Of a DNA stretch of 64,000 nt, positions 48,491 to 59,300 are shown one piece after another. Below the pieces are notes generated by a model that had not been told where the DNA came from, did not search any database, and saw only the letters and a program-made list of their open reading frames with translations. Within the stretch, counting starts at the first letter, position 1. The number at the start of each line of letters is the position of its first letter. The DNA comes from Closterium sp. NIES-65 (taxonomy: Eukaryota; Streptophyta; Zygnematophyceae; Desmidiales; Closteriaceae). The translations under genes were made by a program, and so were the position numbers. The stretch is from NCBI GenBank assembly GCA_948144175.1, contig CANXME010002087.1:434001-498000 (forward strand). The letters are read 5' to 3'.

Positions 48491-51400
48491 CCAGGTGCTG
48501 AGTCTGGTAGGGTCCCTTCGTCTGGTCAGGTGTTTGCTGCAGCGTCCAGGTCTGGTCCTGAGTCTGCCCCCTGCTCGTGCCGTCGTCTGTCTCACGAGAC
48601 CCTCCTCTGGCACCACCGCCTTGGCCACCCCTCTCTGCTTCGGCTCAGAGGCATGGCCTCGCGAGTCCTTGTGTCTGGTCTTCCCCGGTCTCTCCCTCCC
48701 CTTCCTCCGGGCCCTGGCCCCACCTGTGTCCCCTGTGTCGAGGGGCGCCAGCGTGCTGCCCCTCACTCCTCCCAGTTTCCTCCGACAGAGGCCCCGTTGC
48801 AAACGCTTCACATGGACGTGTGGGGCCCAGCCCGCGTCCGTGGACAGGGTCAGGAGCGCTACTTCCTGCTGGTGGTTGACGACTACTCGCGTTACACCAC
48901 AGTCTTCCCCTTGCGCAGCAAGGGTGAGGTCACTGAGGTGTTGATCGACTGGATCCGCGCAGCTCGTCTCCAGCTTCGGAGGAGCTTTGGCTCTGACTTC
49001 CCTGTTTTGCGTCTGCACTCGGACAGAGGCGGAGAGTTCTCCTCTGGCCTCCTGAGTGCCTACTGTCGTGCGCGAGGCATCCGTCAGACCTTCACGCTTC
49101 CGGACTCACCACAGCAGAATGGGATTGCTGAGCGCCGCATTGGCATGGTCATGGACGTCGCTCGTACGTCCATGATGCATGCGGCTGCTCCCCATTTTCT
49201 GTGGCCGTTTGCGGTCAGTTACGCTGCGCACCAGATCAACCTCCACCCCAGGGTCTCTCGACCGGAGACCTCCCCAGCCCTGCTGTGGACCGGGAAGGTT
49301 GGCGATGCGTCGGCGTTCCGGGTCTGGGGATCTCGGGCGTTTGTTCGCGACCTGTCTGCGGACAAGCTGTCCCCTCGTGCTTCTCCCTGCGTCTTCCTGG
49401 GGTTCCCCCCCGACGCCCCTGGGTGGCAGTTTTACCACCCCACCTCTCGACGTGTTCTGTCCTCCCAGGACGTCACGTTCGACGAGTCGGTACCCTACTA
49501 CCGCCTCTTCCCCTACCGCACTCCGTCCCTCCCCCCACCCCCGCTCTTCTTGGTACCAAGTCCCCCCCCGGTAGTCCCCCTCCCCCCTCAGGGTCCTGCC
49601 CCTTCAGGTGTGTCCCAGGTAGACGCGGTCGAGCCTGTCGAGGTCACTGGTGACTCTGGTGCTGCTGCGGGAGCTGAGCCTGGGGGTGCGGAGTCTGGGG
49701 GTGCTGAGCCTGGAGGTGCCGAGTCTGGGGGTGCTGAGCCTAGGGGTGCTGAGCCTGGAGGTGTTGTGCCTGGGGGTGCTGAGCCTGGAGGTGCCGAGTC
49801 TGGGGGTGCTGTGCCTGGGGGTGCTGAGCCTGGAGGTGCTGAGCCTGGGGGTGCTGAGCCTGGGGGTGCTGAGCCTGGGGGTGCTGTGCCTGGGGGTGCT
49901 GTGTCTAGGGGTGCTGAGCCTGGAGGTGCTGTGCCTGGGGGTGCTTCGTCTCGCCTGGAGCCACTCTCCCCACAGGAGCTGCGTGAGTGGTTTGCCAGGC
50001 GCTGGAGGCGTGCTGCTGGTGCTGGTGGTTCTTCGGCTGCAGAGGGTACTGCTGCTGCGCGCCCCGCCGGTGCTCGTACTGTGGGTGCTGGAGCTGCTGA
50101 GTCTGAGAGTTCTCCTGGAGCTGGTCCTGCTGAGGGTGTTGGCGCTGAGCCTGCCGTTGGCGGTCCGACTGACAGTGCTCCTGGTGCTGCGGCTGGAGGT
50201 TCTGGAGCTTCTGGTGGTGCTGCTGGAGGTGCTGCTGGAGTGGGTGCTCCTGCCGGGGCTGCTGGTGCTGTTCCTGCTGTTTCTAGCGTCGCCGCGCGGC
50301 CCCGACCGTACTTCGTTCCGCTCCTGCAGCAGGTTCTTGGTCTTACACCTCCTCCTCCTCCCTTAGAGGGTCCGCAGCCTGTCCGGTCACAGCCACAGCT
50401 ACAGCCTGCCTCCCCTTTGCCTGCTCCTTCTCCCTACGCTGGTCCGACTGGAGGTCTTACTGAGCATCGTGAGCCTGCGTCTCGTCCTGTGTGGCCTGTT
50501 CGTACTAAGCGCGCTAGTGGTCGCGGGTCGCGTCAGCGTCCTCCTCCTGTCCCTGGCACGCACCGGATGTCACTGCGTCCGTCCACTGCTCCTCTGCATG
50601 CCCCTTTGCCTTCTCCTCCTGCTTCCTCTCTTCCTGCTCTTGCCGACCCGGAGTCGGACTCTCTTCGTGCTGCCAGTCCTACTGTCACGCGTCTCCTGGC
50701 TACTGCTGTCACTGACCCCTCCTTCGAGTCGTCTGCTGCGTCTGCCCTTGTCACTGAGCTTGTCGACTTTGCTGCGCGCTGTCGTCTAGACTACGCTGCT
50801 CGTCTTGTCACTGAGTCTGAGTCCGCCTGTCCCCCGTCCGTCGGGGGTGAGTGTGCCATTGGCACGGACGTCCTTGAGGACAGGCAGGAGGAGTTCCACT
50901 GTCTGGCCGCCGCTTCACCTCGTCTCGCGTCTGTACTGCTAGCCCCTGAGGGAGACCCGGATGCACCGGACATCCCGACTCCGCGCTCTTACGCGGAGGC
51001 GATAGAGGGTCCCTACTCCTCTCAGTGGCAGGCAGCTATGGATGCAGAGATGGCTTCCTGGAAGTCCACAGGCACCTACGTTGACGCTGTTCCCCCTCCT
51101 GGGGCGAACATCGTCAGTGGCATGTGGATTTTCAGGGTGAAGCGGCCGCCGGGTTCTCCGCCTGTCTTCAAGGCGCGTTACGTGGCTCGTGGCTTCAGTC
51201 AGCGGCAGGGGGTTGACTACTTTCAGACCTTCTCCCCCACCCCGAAGATGACCACTCTTCGGGTTCTGCTGCACGTTGCTGCTCACCGTGACTACGAGCT
51301 CCACTCTCTCGACTTCAGCACAGCTTTCTTGCAGGGCAGCCTGCACGAGGAGATCTGGCTGCGTCGCCCACCTGGCTTCACTGGGTCTTTCCCTCCTGGT

Positions 51401-52552
51401 ACCCAGTGGAGTCTCCGGCGTCCAGTCTACGGTCTCCGCCAGGCGCCACGTGAGTGGCACGACACACTGAGGACTACGCTTGCGGCTCTTGGGTTTGCTC
51501 CTTCCACTGCCGACCCGTCGCTGTTTCTGCGCACCGACACCTCTCTGCCGCCGTTCTACATCCTCGTGTACGTCGACGACTTGGTCTTTGCCACAGCTGA
51601 CACTGCTGGACTCGCCTACGTGAAGTCCGAGCTGCAGAAGAGACACACGTGCACTGACCTGGGTGAACTGCGCAGCTACCTTGGCTTGCAGATCACCCGG
51701 GACAGAGCACGCCGCACCATTACCCTGACTCAGTCACACATGGTGCAGCAGGCCCTTCAGCGCTTCGGCTTCACGTACTCCTCGCCTCAGGCCACTCCTC
51801 TGCCTACTCGCCACTCGCTCTCAGCTCTGCCTTCGGATGAGTCCGTAGAGTCGAGTGGCCCATTTGCAGAGCTTGTTGGCTGCCTCATGTACCTGATGAC
51901 CTGCACACGACCTGACCTCGCATACCCTCTTAGCATTCTCGCACGCTTTGTTGCTCCTGGGAGACACCGACCAGAGCACATGGCTGCAGCGAAGAGGGTG
52001 TTGCGCTACTTGTGCAGTACGTCGGGCATGGGGCTAGTGCTTGGAGGGCGCAGTCCAGTGGTCCTCACTGGGCACGCAGACGCTTCTTGGGCTGACGACC
52101 AGGCTACGCAGCGGTCGTCACAGGGTTACTCCTTCAGCCTTGGTTCCGGCTCTGTCTCGTGGCGGGCTACCCGCTCGTCTTCTGTTCTCGGCTCCAGTTG
52201 TGAGGCTGAGATCTACGCTGGGGCTATGGCTGCACAGGAGTTACGCTGGCTCACCTACCTGCTGACCGACCTTGGAGAGCAGCCTCGTTCTCCTCCAGTC
52301 CTGTACGTAGACAACAAGGCCATGCTGGCCTTGTGTCGAGAGCAGCGACTGGAGCACAGAACGAAGCACATTGCTCTTCGCTACTTTCTTGCTCGTGAGC
52401 TACAGCAGCGTGGACAGCTGCGACTTGCGTACGTGGCCTCTGAGGCCAACACTGCTGATGTCTTCACCAAGGCACTTGCGCCTTGTGATCATCAGCGTTG
52501 CTGCACGCAGTTGGGTCTTGTGCCTGTCTTGCCTCACTTGCTCTCCTCTTGA
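48491..52552 (+). CDS. Integrase-RT-RNase H polyprotein of copia A
   Basis: A single open frame of more than 1340 codons after a stop at 48473-48475, without an in-frame ATG before the pre-integrase domain (first Met in RLRGMASRV, near 48650). In order (residues counted from 48530): HHRLGHPS (28), integrase HMDVWGPAR (94), VDDYSRY (112), HSDRGGEF (164), PQQNGIAERRIG (197), Glu-Pro-Gly decapeptide-like repeats (about 375-475), PQELREWFARRW (480), RT from WKSTGTYVDAVPPPG (840) with YVDDLVF (about 1022), RNase H with TGHADASW, YVDNKAMLAL and ANTADVFTKAL. All catalytic motifs look intact. How it would be translated without gag is unclear. Confidence 0.92.
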   Translation, partial: PGAESGRVPSSGQVFAAASRSGPESAPCSCRRLSHETLLWHHRLGHPSLLRLRGMASRVLVSGLPRSLPPLPPGPGPTCVPCVEGRQRAAPHSSQFPPTEAPLQTLHMDVWGPARVRGQGQERYFLLVVDDYSRYTTVFPLRSKGEVTEVLIDWIRAARLQLRRSFGSDFPVLRLHSDRGGEFSSGLLSAYCRARGIRQTFTLPDSPQQNGIAERRIGMVMDVARTSMMHAAAPHFLWPFAVSYAAHQINLHPRVSRPETSPALLWTGKVGDASAFRVWGSRAFVRDLSADKLSPRASPCVFLGFPPDAPGWQFYHPTSRRVLSSQDVTFDESVPYYRLFPYRTPSLPPPPLFLVPSPPPVVPLPPQGPAPSGVSQVDAVEPVEVTGDSGAAAGAEPGGAESGGAEPGGAESGGAEPRGAEPGGVVPGGAEPGGAESGGAVPGGAEPGGAEPGGAEPGGAEPGGAVPGGAVSRGAEPGGAVPGGASSRLEPLSPQELREWFARRWRRAAGAGGSSAAEGTAAARPAGARTVGAGAAESESSPGAGPAEGVGAEPAVGGPTDSAPGAAAGGSGASGGAAGGAAGVGAPAGAAGAVPAVSSVAARPRPYFVPLLQQVLGLTPPPPPLEGPQPVRSQPQLQPASPLPAPSPYAGPTGGLTEHREPASRPVWPVRTKRASGRGSRQRPPPVPGTHRMSLRPSTAPLHAPLPSPPASSLPALADPESDSLRAASPTVTRLLATAVTDPSFESSAASALVTELVDFAARCRLDYAARLVTESESACPPSVGGECAIGTDVLEDRQEEFHCLAAASPRLASVLLAPEGDPDAPDIPTPRSYAEAIEGPYSSQWQAAMDAEMASWKSTGTYVDAVPPPGANIVSGMWIFRVKRPPGSPPVFKARYVARGFSQRQGVDYFQTFSPTPKMTTLRVLLHVAAHRDYELHSLDFSTAFLQGSLHEEIWLRRPPGFTGSFPPGTQWSLRRPVYGLRQAPREWHDTLRTTLAALGFAPSTADPSLFLRTDTSLPPFYILVYVDDLVFATADTAGLAYVKSELQKRHTCTDLGELRSYLGLQITRDRARRTITLTQSHMVQQALQRFGFTYSSPQATPLPTRHSLSALPSDESVESSGPFAELVGCLMYLMTCTRPDLAYPLSILARFVAPGRHRPEHMAAAKRVLRYLCSTSGMGLVLGGRSPVVLTGHADASWADDQATQRSSQGYSFSLGSGSVSWRATRSSSVLGSSCEAEIYAGAMAAQELRWLTYLLTDLGEQPRSPPVLYVDNKAMLALCREQRLEHRTKHIALRYFLARELQQRGQLRLAYVASEANTADVFTKALAPCDHQRCCTQLGLVPVLPHLLSS

Positions 52553-52751
52553 CCTTGCTTGTACCTTCGCATATATATATACTCTTGCTCTTGTATATCT
52601 CTATATATGATCTTGCATGTGAACTGGCCTTGTGGCCTTTGAACTTGTGCTCGGAATGCGTGGTGACTTTGTGATCCACCCTGAGCTTTGCTTTGCTTTG
52701 CTTGACTGGTCTTGTGACCCCTTGTTCTCCCCCACTTTGCCTATGGGGGTG
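52553..52751 (+). promoter_or_regulatory. 3' noncoding region and PPT of copia A
   Basis: A (TA)n run near 52571, hairpins GGCC-TTGT-GGCC (52627-52638) and GGTC-TTGT-GACC (52707-52718), PPT GGGGGTG (52745-52751). Confidence 0.75.
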
Positions 52752-52882
52752 TGTCAGAACATATAGCTTACTTGTTTGTGTAGGCTATAGTGGGGTATCC
52801 CATAGGGGGTACAACACATTAGGGTTTCCTATTTGTATTCACTTCACTTCATAGTCATTCATTCTCGTTCTTTGTTTTCACA
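52752..52882 (+). repeat. 3' LTR of copia A
   Basis: 131 bp, identical to the 5' LTR, followed by the TSD GGAGC. Confidence 0.97.
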
Positions 52883-52887
52883 GGAGC

Positions 52888-54869
52888 TTCGAGCTGGAGC
52901 TGCTGCTGCAAAACGCGCAGATTTTTCACTACTTCGACGGGAGCTACTCGGGACCTGCGGAGGACACTGACAACGCAAGGACTAAGTACTACAACGAGTC
53001 CCTGATGGCGTACGGGGTTCTTCTGCGAAATATGTCGCCGACGGAGCAATTGAGCATTCTTTCATACAAAACTTTGCCTGCTCCAGCCCTCACCCGAACG
53101 GTGTGTATCAACCAAAGGACTCGGTGTTGTCGAGCCGCCTGCTCCAGCAGCTACTGGAGACCACCATGGCACCATGAGAGAAGGCCAACAGCTACATGAA
53201 TCGCTGCTGGAGCTTACGCGATCAAATCGCAAAACTGGGGAGCACAATCTCTTAGGAGATATTCGTAAAAATTGTGCTCCAAGGGCTCGGCCCGGGGTGG
53301 CGGCCCTGTAAGGCGCTTCTCCGACAGCAGGGGGTCATCTCGGCGGCCGCCCTTTGCGCCGCCCTTCTCGTCGAACAAAGGGATATGGACCAGCAGCGAA
53401 CAGCGCCGTGACAAGACAAAGAACGCCTCGCCTTCTATGCCGACAAGAGAGAGGAGCGACGGCCGCGGCGCCCTTACGCAAGATTTGCAGAAAATTCTGG
53501 CACCTGGCAGATCGATGCAAGTCCCGATCTCGCCCTTGCGAGACCGATCCGAGCAACTGGTCTGGCCGACAAGACGCATGGAACGACACGCGTCCCGCCC
53601 AGGGGTATCAACCCCCATCGTGCAACCTGAACCCAAGAGTTCAGCAGCAGCAGCAGCCGTCACAGACTGCCCCCATCCGCAATGTCATGGGAAACATGTC
53701 AATGACAAGCGGATCACGTCGCCCGCGCGCGCGCATACTATCATCTGAGCCGGTGCCTCACCCAATCGGAGCGTTCTCGAACAACAACCCATTCAACACG
53801 CGTCACGACTTCAGCGACGACGACAAACAAGATTGGAATCTTCCAGTTCCGCTGCTTGAAAGCCCCCCGCACGTATTTGATCGACTGGATCGCGCGCGAA
53901 CAATTCCTCAAAGTTGACACACCACACATTGTTACCCCGCGACTGGCGCTGCTCGCTCGTAATGACAACTGGCGCTACAACACGTCGTACCTGGATAGCT
54001 GCTGTGGGCAGCACATGGTGGGCTCTCACCGTTACATATCCAACGCCGTCGCCACCCCCGCCGTCACCTACGTCACCGTGGCGAAAAACACGCGATTGCG
54101 TGCAAGCGCGCAAGGCATCGTCATGCTCAAGGCACATAGGAGCAGAACGCACATCACCTTGAATGACGTGTTGATTGTGCAGAACCTGCGCTTCAACCTG
54201 CTCTCGGCGGCGCAGCTCATGGATTGCGGAGTCATCCTCAGCACCGACCCCGAGACGCGCGGCATCCTGCTCCACTTCACGATGCCGAACAAGATGCGCA
54301 AGCAGATCGGACGAGCACACGCCGAGAACGGAGTGTATGTTCTAGACTTCAATATTCCCGGCTGCAGCGGCGATTCGCAGGAGCTGATTGACCTTGTCCC
54401 CTTGCGCTTCGAACACATCCATTGCCGGGACTGGAAGCACCTAGATGGGCGCCCATGGGGGCCACATCACCCACATCCGCGTGAGCTGGCGCTGCACGAT
54501 CCTGACCCAGACGGCGTCTGCAGGGACTGCCACACACCCACGTCCTCAACAAGCGCAATCGCCGGCCGAGGACTCGCGGCCATCGCAGAAGCAGAGCGGG
54601 AAGCACCACACAAGGAGCGACTATCCCAACTGGAGCTAGAGACCGCTACGCGGGTCGTCTTCGGCACACCGGAACATCCCCTCCCCGGTCCCGCATCTCA
54701 GCACCTCCAAGGCATGCTTCGCGGCATCGGTGTCGGCACCTTCGACGCACACGGCACACCACGGCCCTACACCGAGGAAAATGCAGCAGAGATATACTCT
54801 CACCGGCGCGACTCAAAGAAGAAACTCTCGGTGGCGCAAGAAGAGGCATTGGCGCGACGTGAAGCTTAG
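52888..54869 (+). pseudogene. Gag C-terminus and protease of copia B
   Basis: Continues 47290-47661: FELELLLQNAQIFHYFDGSY, MSPTEQLSILSYKTL (capsid helices), then several stops and frameshifts; a knuckle-like CRKFWHLADRC near 53490. Protease region: NTSYLDSCCGQHMVGSHRYI, where the usual DSGA is DSCC, then LIVQNLRFNLLSAAQLMDCG and HAENGVYVLDF, typical of copia before the pre-integrase domain. The following Pro/His-rich segment to the stop at 54869 is not recognised. Confidence 0.78.
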
Positions 54870-55226
54870 GAGGTTCGCCAGAAAAGCCTCGCTGAGGCAC
54901 GTGGAATGCTCGCTTGGGAAAACAAATAAGAGAGCGCCTCCAATGAAGGGGGGTGGGGAAGCACTAGCGGATGGGGAACAAGCGACACGGGCGGTTGGGC
55001 ACAGCAACTGGCGAGAACACGAGCGGATTGCGGAGATAACTGCTGCAACGGGAGATAGGTTACGGGCTAAGCACGTGTGCTCATGTGATCTCTGCGTTCG
55101 TTCACTTAGTCATTTCCTTGTGTTCACGCTGCTTGCTAGTTCACGGGGAGAATTGGCAAGAGTTGCACTAGGAAAACATGACAACAATGATAGCAACAAC
55201 ATTGGCAGCATTGACTACATCAGAGC
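54870..55226 (+). other. Copia B interior without clear frame
   Basis: No supported gene. The sequence belongs to B by position and ends at the insertion site of copia C (AGAGC, 55222-55226). Confidence 0.5.
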
Positions 55227-55347
55227 TGTCAAATTATATTATTGTGTAGGCTATAGTGGGGTAGCCTATATGGGGTACACATTTCTAGGACTACATATTT
55301 GTATCACTTCCATTCCTTAGTCATTCATTCTCATTCACATTTTCTCA
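55227..55347 (+). repeat. 5' LTR of copia C
   Basis: 121 bp, TGTCAAATTATATTATTG to TTTTCTCA. Confidence 0.93.
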
Positions 55348-55396
55348 TGGTATCGAGCAGGTTCCCCCGTGGGAACTGCGCCTAGGGCCCACCACA
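55348..55396 (+). promoter_or_regulatory. PBS, hairpin and AGGGCCCACC box of C
   Basis: PBS TGGTATCGAGC (55348-55358, one base short of the plant Met-i complement), perfect hairpin GTTCCC-CCGT-GGGAAC (55361-55376), then AGGGCCCACC (about 55384-55393). Confidence 0.8.
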
Positions 55397-56329
55397 TCGA
55401 CTTTTTTTTTCCTGCCCGAAGCGCGTTCCGCCCAAGTCGCGCTTCGGGCTCTCACCTCGTCGAGCCGCCCTAGCGGCCCCTTTCGCCCTAGCGGCCCTTT
55501 CCCCTAGCGGCCCCGCCGCCCGTCGCTTCGGTCCCGCCGCCCGTCTCTTCGGCCCCGTCGCCCCTAATTGCGGCCCCGCCGCCCTACCTCGCGGCCCCGC
55601 CACCCTACCTCGCGGCCCCGCCGCCCTACCTCGCGGCCCCGCCGCCCTGCCTCGCGGCCCCGCCGCCCTACCTCGCGGCCCCGCCGACCTACCTCGCGGC
55701 CCCACCGCCCTATCTCGCGGCCCGCCCGCCCTACCTCGCGGCCCCGCCGCCCTACCTCGCGGCCCCGCCGCCCTACCTAGCGGCCCCGCCGCCCTGCTCA
55801 GCGGCCCCGCCGCCCTTCTGCAGCGGCCCCGCCGCCCTGCTCAGCGCCCCCACCGCCCTTCTGCAGCGGCCCCGCCGCCCCAATCACCGGCTCCGCCGCC
55901 CTACTCTTGCGGCCCCGCCGCCCTAATCCTGCGGCCCCGCCGCCCTACTCCTGCGGCCCCGCCGCCCTACTCTTGCGGCCCCGCCGCCCTACTCCTACGG
56001 CCCCGCCGCCCTACTCAGCGGCCCCGCCACCGTTCACCAGCGGCCCTGCCGCCCTACACCGCTCGCGCCGCTCGAGCTGCCCGAACCGCCCGAGCCGCCC
56101 GACTCTCCTGAGCAGCCCAAGCTGCTCGAGCCGCCCGAGCCGCCCGAGCCGCCTGATCACCCGAGTCGCCGGTGCCGCGGAGCCGCAGTCGCTACTGAGC
56201 CGTCCTAGCAGCCGTGTTGCCGTGTTACTGCACTACTTAGCTACCCGACTCGCCCTGTGCGGTGAGAACAGCGCTTCTGTCACTGCACTGCCCCTGTCCT
56301 ACAGTTGGTCTCGCTAGTCTACTGCTGTT
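55397..56329 (+). repeat. GC-rich tandem-repeat leader of copia C
   Basis: Units of the type CTACCTCGCGGCCCCGCCGCC (about 21 bp) between 55560 and 55790, related units to about 56040, then GAGCCGCCC-type repeats to about 56160. The Pro/Arg-rich frames are repeat shadows. Confidence 0.88.
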
Positions 56330-59300
56330 ATGGCTACCCCTAGTGTTCTCGCTTTTGACGCTGAGGGTCGAGCCATTGACTTTGAGGCTTGGGTAGATAA
56401 CCTGCAGCTCTTCTTACAGTGCGATAGGGCAGACGGTCTCTCCCTCTTTGACCTCACCTCTGGCGCCTCTCCTACCCCTGCTGCTGATGCTGACCCCACT
56501 GTTCGCTCCCAGTGGGCCACGCGCAATGCTGCTGCACGTCTTGCTGTGCGTCGCCACCTGCCTACCACTGAGCGCGCACACTTTAGTCAGTACAAGAGTG
56601 CTCAGACCTTATACGACGCTCTAGTTGCGCGCTACTCTTCCCCTGCCACTGCTGCACTGAGCCGCCTCATGCTACCGTACCTCTTTCCTGACCTTGCTGC
56701 CTTTCCCACAGTCGCTGACCTCATTACGCACCTCCGCACTAGTGACACTCGCTACCGCGCCGCACTTCCTGCTGAGTTCTGCAACAAGAACCCCCCCCCC
56801 CCCCCCCCCATGTACATCACTCTCTATTATATAGTCACTCGCCTCCCTGACAACCTTCGCGTAGTCCGGGACCACTTCCTCTCCGTCGGTCCCACCACTC
56901 TCACTGTTGACCTCCTAGAGAAGGCCCTCCTAGCAGCGGAGAAGAGCATAGTCGCTGTAGGAGCCTCTCGTGGTGACCCTCGCACCCCCATCTTTGAGGG
57001 GTGTTCCCCTTCCCCCCTGTTGCCCACTGTAGCCTCTGCTGCTACGGCCGACCTCGTTGGTCTTGAGTCGGTCGGTGCGGCGTCTGCCCCTAGCGGGAGA
57101 CGCCGCCCTTGCAAGGGCAAGGGGGGCAAGGGCGCGGGTGGAGCTAGCGGGGGTGGTGGAGGTGGCGGTGGAGGCGGCGGAGGGAGTGGGGGAGGCGGTG
57201 GGAGTGGTGGCGGGGGTGGAGGTGGTGGTGGCAGCAGCGGAGGCGGAGGCAGCGGAGGCGGCAGCGGTGGGAGCGGAGGCGGCGGTGGTGGTGGAGGTGG
57301 AGGCGGCGATGGCAGAGGAGGTGGAGCTGGTTGAGAATGTGCTTCGCAGTGGAGCGGTTCCGGTGGTGGTCAGCGCCAGCAGCAGCAGCAGCAGCAGCGT
57401 TCTCGGGACATCCCCCCTCCTCAGCAGCTCCGTGAGTGGTACACGCAGCGTCAGCGTGGTGGGGGTTTTGGTCCGTGCACCTACCTCCTTCGCTCCGGCG
57501 ACCGCGCCGGTGAGAAGTGTGGGGGTGCCCACCCCACCCAGCCCTGCTTTGGCCGCCTGACAGACGCTTGGCGTCAGCAGTTCCCCGAGGCTAGTGAGAT
57601 CCCCCGCTGGGGAGAGCTGTCTAGGGCAGGTGTAGCTATCTATGATCTTGACTTTGATGCTATCCTTGCTGCCATGTATGCTGTGACTATTAGTGATGAG
57701 GGTGACTGTTACCGGTGTTTCCCGCCCAACCCGGGCATTGGTACTGCTGCGCTAGGTGCTTGTGAGGCTGCTGCTCTAGGTGCCAGCGCGTTTGCGCCCT
57801 CAGGTACTGGTGAGGCTGCGCTCTCAGGTACTGCATCGGCTTCGGCCTCCCTCACCTTCACACTTGACTCGGGGGCTTCTCGCTCCTTCTTTCGAGACCG
57901 CACCACACTCACGCCGCTTGGTCGGCCGGTTGCAGTCTCCCTGGCAGACCCCTCTGGGGGTCTTGTCCTCTCTCACTTCTCTACTATCCTCCCGTGTCCG
58001 GCTGCCCCCTCTGGCACCTTGTCTGGTCTTTGCCTCCCCTCGTTCTTGACGAACTTGGTGAGTGGTGCTGACCTGCACGATGCGGGGGTTCACCAGTTTA
58101 CTCCTGCGAGTCAGCGGGTGACCCACTGCTCGGACGCCCGCACGGGCCGACACCTGGCCACGTTTTCGCGTCGGCCGGGTTCGAGCCTCTACACCCTGAC
58201 CACTGCGTCCCCTCCTTTCCCTGCGTCTGGCCAGGTAGCTGCGTCAGGTCAGGTGTTTGCTGCTGCGTCCAGGTCTGGTCCTGAGTCTGCCCCCTGCTCG
58301 TGTCGCCACCTGTCTCACGAGACTCTCCTCTGGCACCACCGTCTTGGTCACCCCTCCCTGCCTCGTCTCCGAGGCATGGCTTCCCGTGTCCTTGTCTCTG
58401 GTCTCCCCCGGTCCCTCCCTCCCCTTTCTCCACGGCCTGGTACTTCCTGCGTTCCCTGTGTCGAGGGGTGGCTACGGGCTGCCCCTCACTCCTCTCAGTT
58501 TCCCCCGACAGAGGCACCGCTCCACACGCTTCACATGGACGTGTGGGGCCTAGCCCGCATCAGTGGACAGGGTCACGAGCGCTACTTCCTGCAGGTGGTT
58601 GACGACTACTCGCGTTACACCACAGTCTTCCCCTTGCGCAGCAAGGGTGATGTCAGTTAGGTGTTGATCGACTGGATCCGCGCAGCTCGTCTCCAGCTCA
58701 GGAGGAGCTTCGGCTCGGACTTTCCTGTTCTGCGTCTGCACTCTGACGGAGGCGGAGAGTTCTCCTCTGGCCCTCTGCGAGCCTACTGTCGTGCGCGAGG
58801 CATCTGCCAGACCTTTACGCTTCTGGACTCTCCACAGCAAAATGGGATTGCTGAGCGACGCATTGGCATGGTCATGGACGTCGCTCGTACGTCCATGATG
58901 CATGCGGTTGCCCCCCATTTTCTGTGGCCGTTTGCGGTGAGGTACGCGGCGCATCAGATCAACCTTCACCCCAGGGTCTCCAGGCCGGAGACCTCCTCAG
59001 CCTTGCTGTGGACGGGGAAGGTCGGCGATGCGTCTGCGTTCCGTGTCTGGGGATCTCGGGCGTTTGTCCGCGACTTGTCTGCGGACAAACTGTCCCCTCG
59101 TGCTGCCCTCTGTGTCTTCCTTGGCTTCCCCCCTGACGCACCAGGGTTGCAGTTCTACCACCCCTCCTCTCGTCATGTTCTGTCCTCCTAGGACGTCACG
59201 TTTGACGAGTCAGTCCCCTACTACCGTCACTCCTTCCCTCCCCCCGCCGCCGCACTTCCTTGTGCCAGGTACCCCCCCGGTAGACCCCCTCCCCCCTCAG

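Larger units (their letters stand above)
47662..52882 (+). mobile_element. Copia element A: gag- and protease-less, intact pol
   Basis: 5221 bp, identical 131-bp LTRs (47662-47792 and 52752-52882), perfect TSD GGAGC (47657-47661 and 52883-52887): the youngest insertion here. The leader joins directly to sequence just before the pre-integrase domain, so gag and protease (about 2 kb in D and C) are absent. INT-RT-RH is one open frame. Confidence 0.96.

Noticed and set aside
47880..48501. Pro/Arg-rich ORFs before copia A pol
   Set aside because: Same reason: leader repeat, no conserved peptide between copies.
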